Position numbers and translations under genes: made by a program. From Paenibacillus wynnii (GTDB lineage Bacteria > Bacillota > Bacilli > Paenibacillales > Paenibacillaceae), in NCBI RefSeq assembly GCF_030812855.1, contig NZ_JAUSTK010000003.1, positions 62,001-126,000 on the forward strand: DNA of 64,000 nt, in the 5' to 3' direction. This document shows positions 63,906-64,000 of the stretch, piece by piece. The notes under the pieces are model-generated. The model saw only the letters and a list, made by a program, of their open reading frames with translations. It was not told the DNA's origin and did not search any database. How positions within the stretch are numbered: the stretch's first letter is position 1; each line of letters begins with the position of its first letter.

Positions 63906-64000
63906 GTCTTTTTATGAAAAAAACATTTAAAATTCTTATTTTTATTTTACCAACCTCTGTTCCATTTCTTCCGATTTCGTGATTTGCCTACTCCGCTTAT

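Overview
This 64 kb window is core chromosome of an endospore-forming, low-to-mid GC Gram-positive bacterium, most likely a Paenibacillus or close relative. The sporulation sigma genes sigE and sigG with spoIIGA, the dcw cell-wall cluster with both spoVD and pbpB, bacillithiol synthesis (bshC), a T-box leader and a PyrR attenuator identify the Bacilli. The family-level call is an inference from gene content: an LL-diaminopimelate aminotransferase, a SAH hydrolase, an ileS that looks type 2, and murA rather than murB inside the dcw cluster. Almost everything lies on the minus strand, so read as transcribed the window runs from 64000 down to 1. No rRNA, tRNA, prophage, insertion sequence or CRISPR array was seen.

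Region 1 (1-7.7 kb): the pyrimidine operon pyrR-pyrB-pyrC-carA-carB, carB running off the window edge, with a sigma-A promoter and a PyrR-type attenuator before pyrR; a small membrane protein precedes it. Region 2 (7.8-16.3 kb): a 52-bp tandem repeat array, dapL, an rluD-type pseudouridine synthase, lspA, a YteA-type DksA relative, a DUF5665 protein and ileS behind an isoleucine T-box. Region 3 (16.3-20.8 kb): a second locus with the same repeat core, then the ylm division cluster (read in transcription order pgeF, ylmE, sepF, yggT, ylmH, divIVA) and ylmC.

Region 4 (20.9-42.9 kb): sporulation sigma factors and the dcw cluster, in transcription order mraZ, rsmH, ftsL, pbpB, spoVD, murE, murF, mraY, murD, spoVE/ftsW, murG, murA, divIB, ftsA, ftsZ, then spoIIGA, sigE, sigG. 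Readable control sites include a five-box MraZ operator, a sigma-H-like promoter before ftsA, a Spo0A-type long-spacer promoter before spoIIGA and a sigma-F-like promoter before sigG.

Region 5 (43-53.7 kb): ahcY, bshC, a complete oligopeptide ABC transporter oppABCDF with a terminator after oppA and a CodY-like box upstream, panE and a DUF3397 gene. Region 6 (53.8-64 kb): rsfA, a DUF2626 gene, an unusual secreted coiled-coil protein with a possible sigma-E promoter, an orphan solute-binding protein, and a yla-type group (phoH/ylaK, ylaJ, ylaL, an LCP ligase, ylaH, typA).

The less expected signals are intergenic. Two loci (7.8-8.15 kb and 16.33-16.52 kb) share a hyphenated palindrome, TTGYA-N5-TRCA, repeated every 51-52 bp, and a third locus (44.42-44.56 kb) carries another roughly 50-bp repeat. 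The most distinctive protein is the coiled-coil plus possible lipid-binding-fold protein at 55.2-56.4 kb. All functions are assigned from sequence recognition alone; no database search was run.
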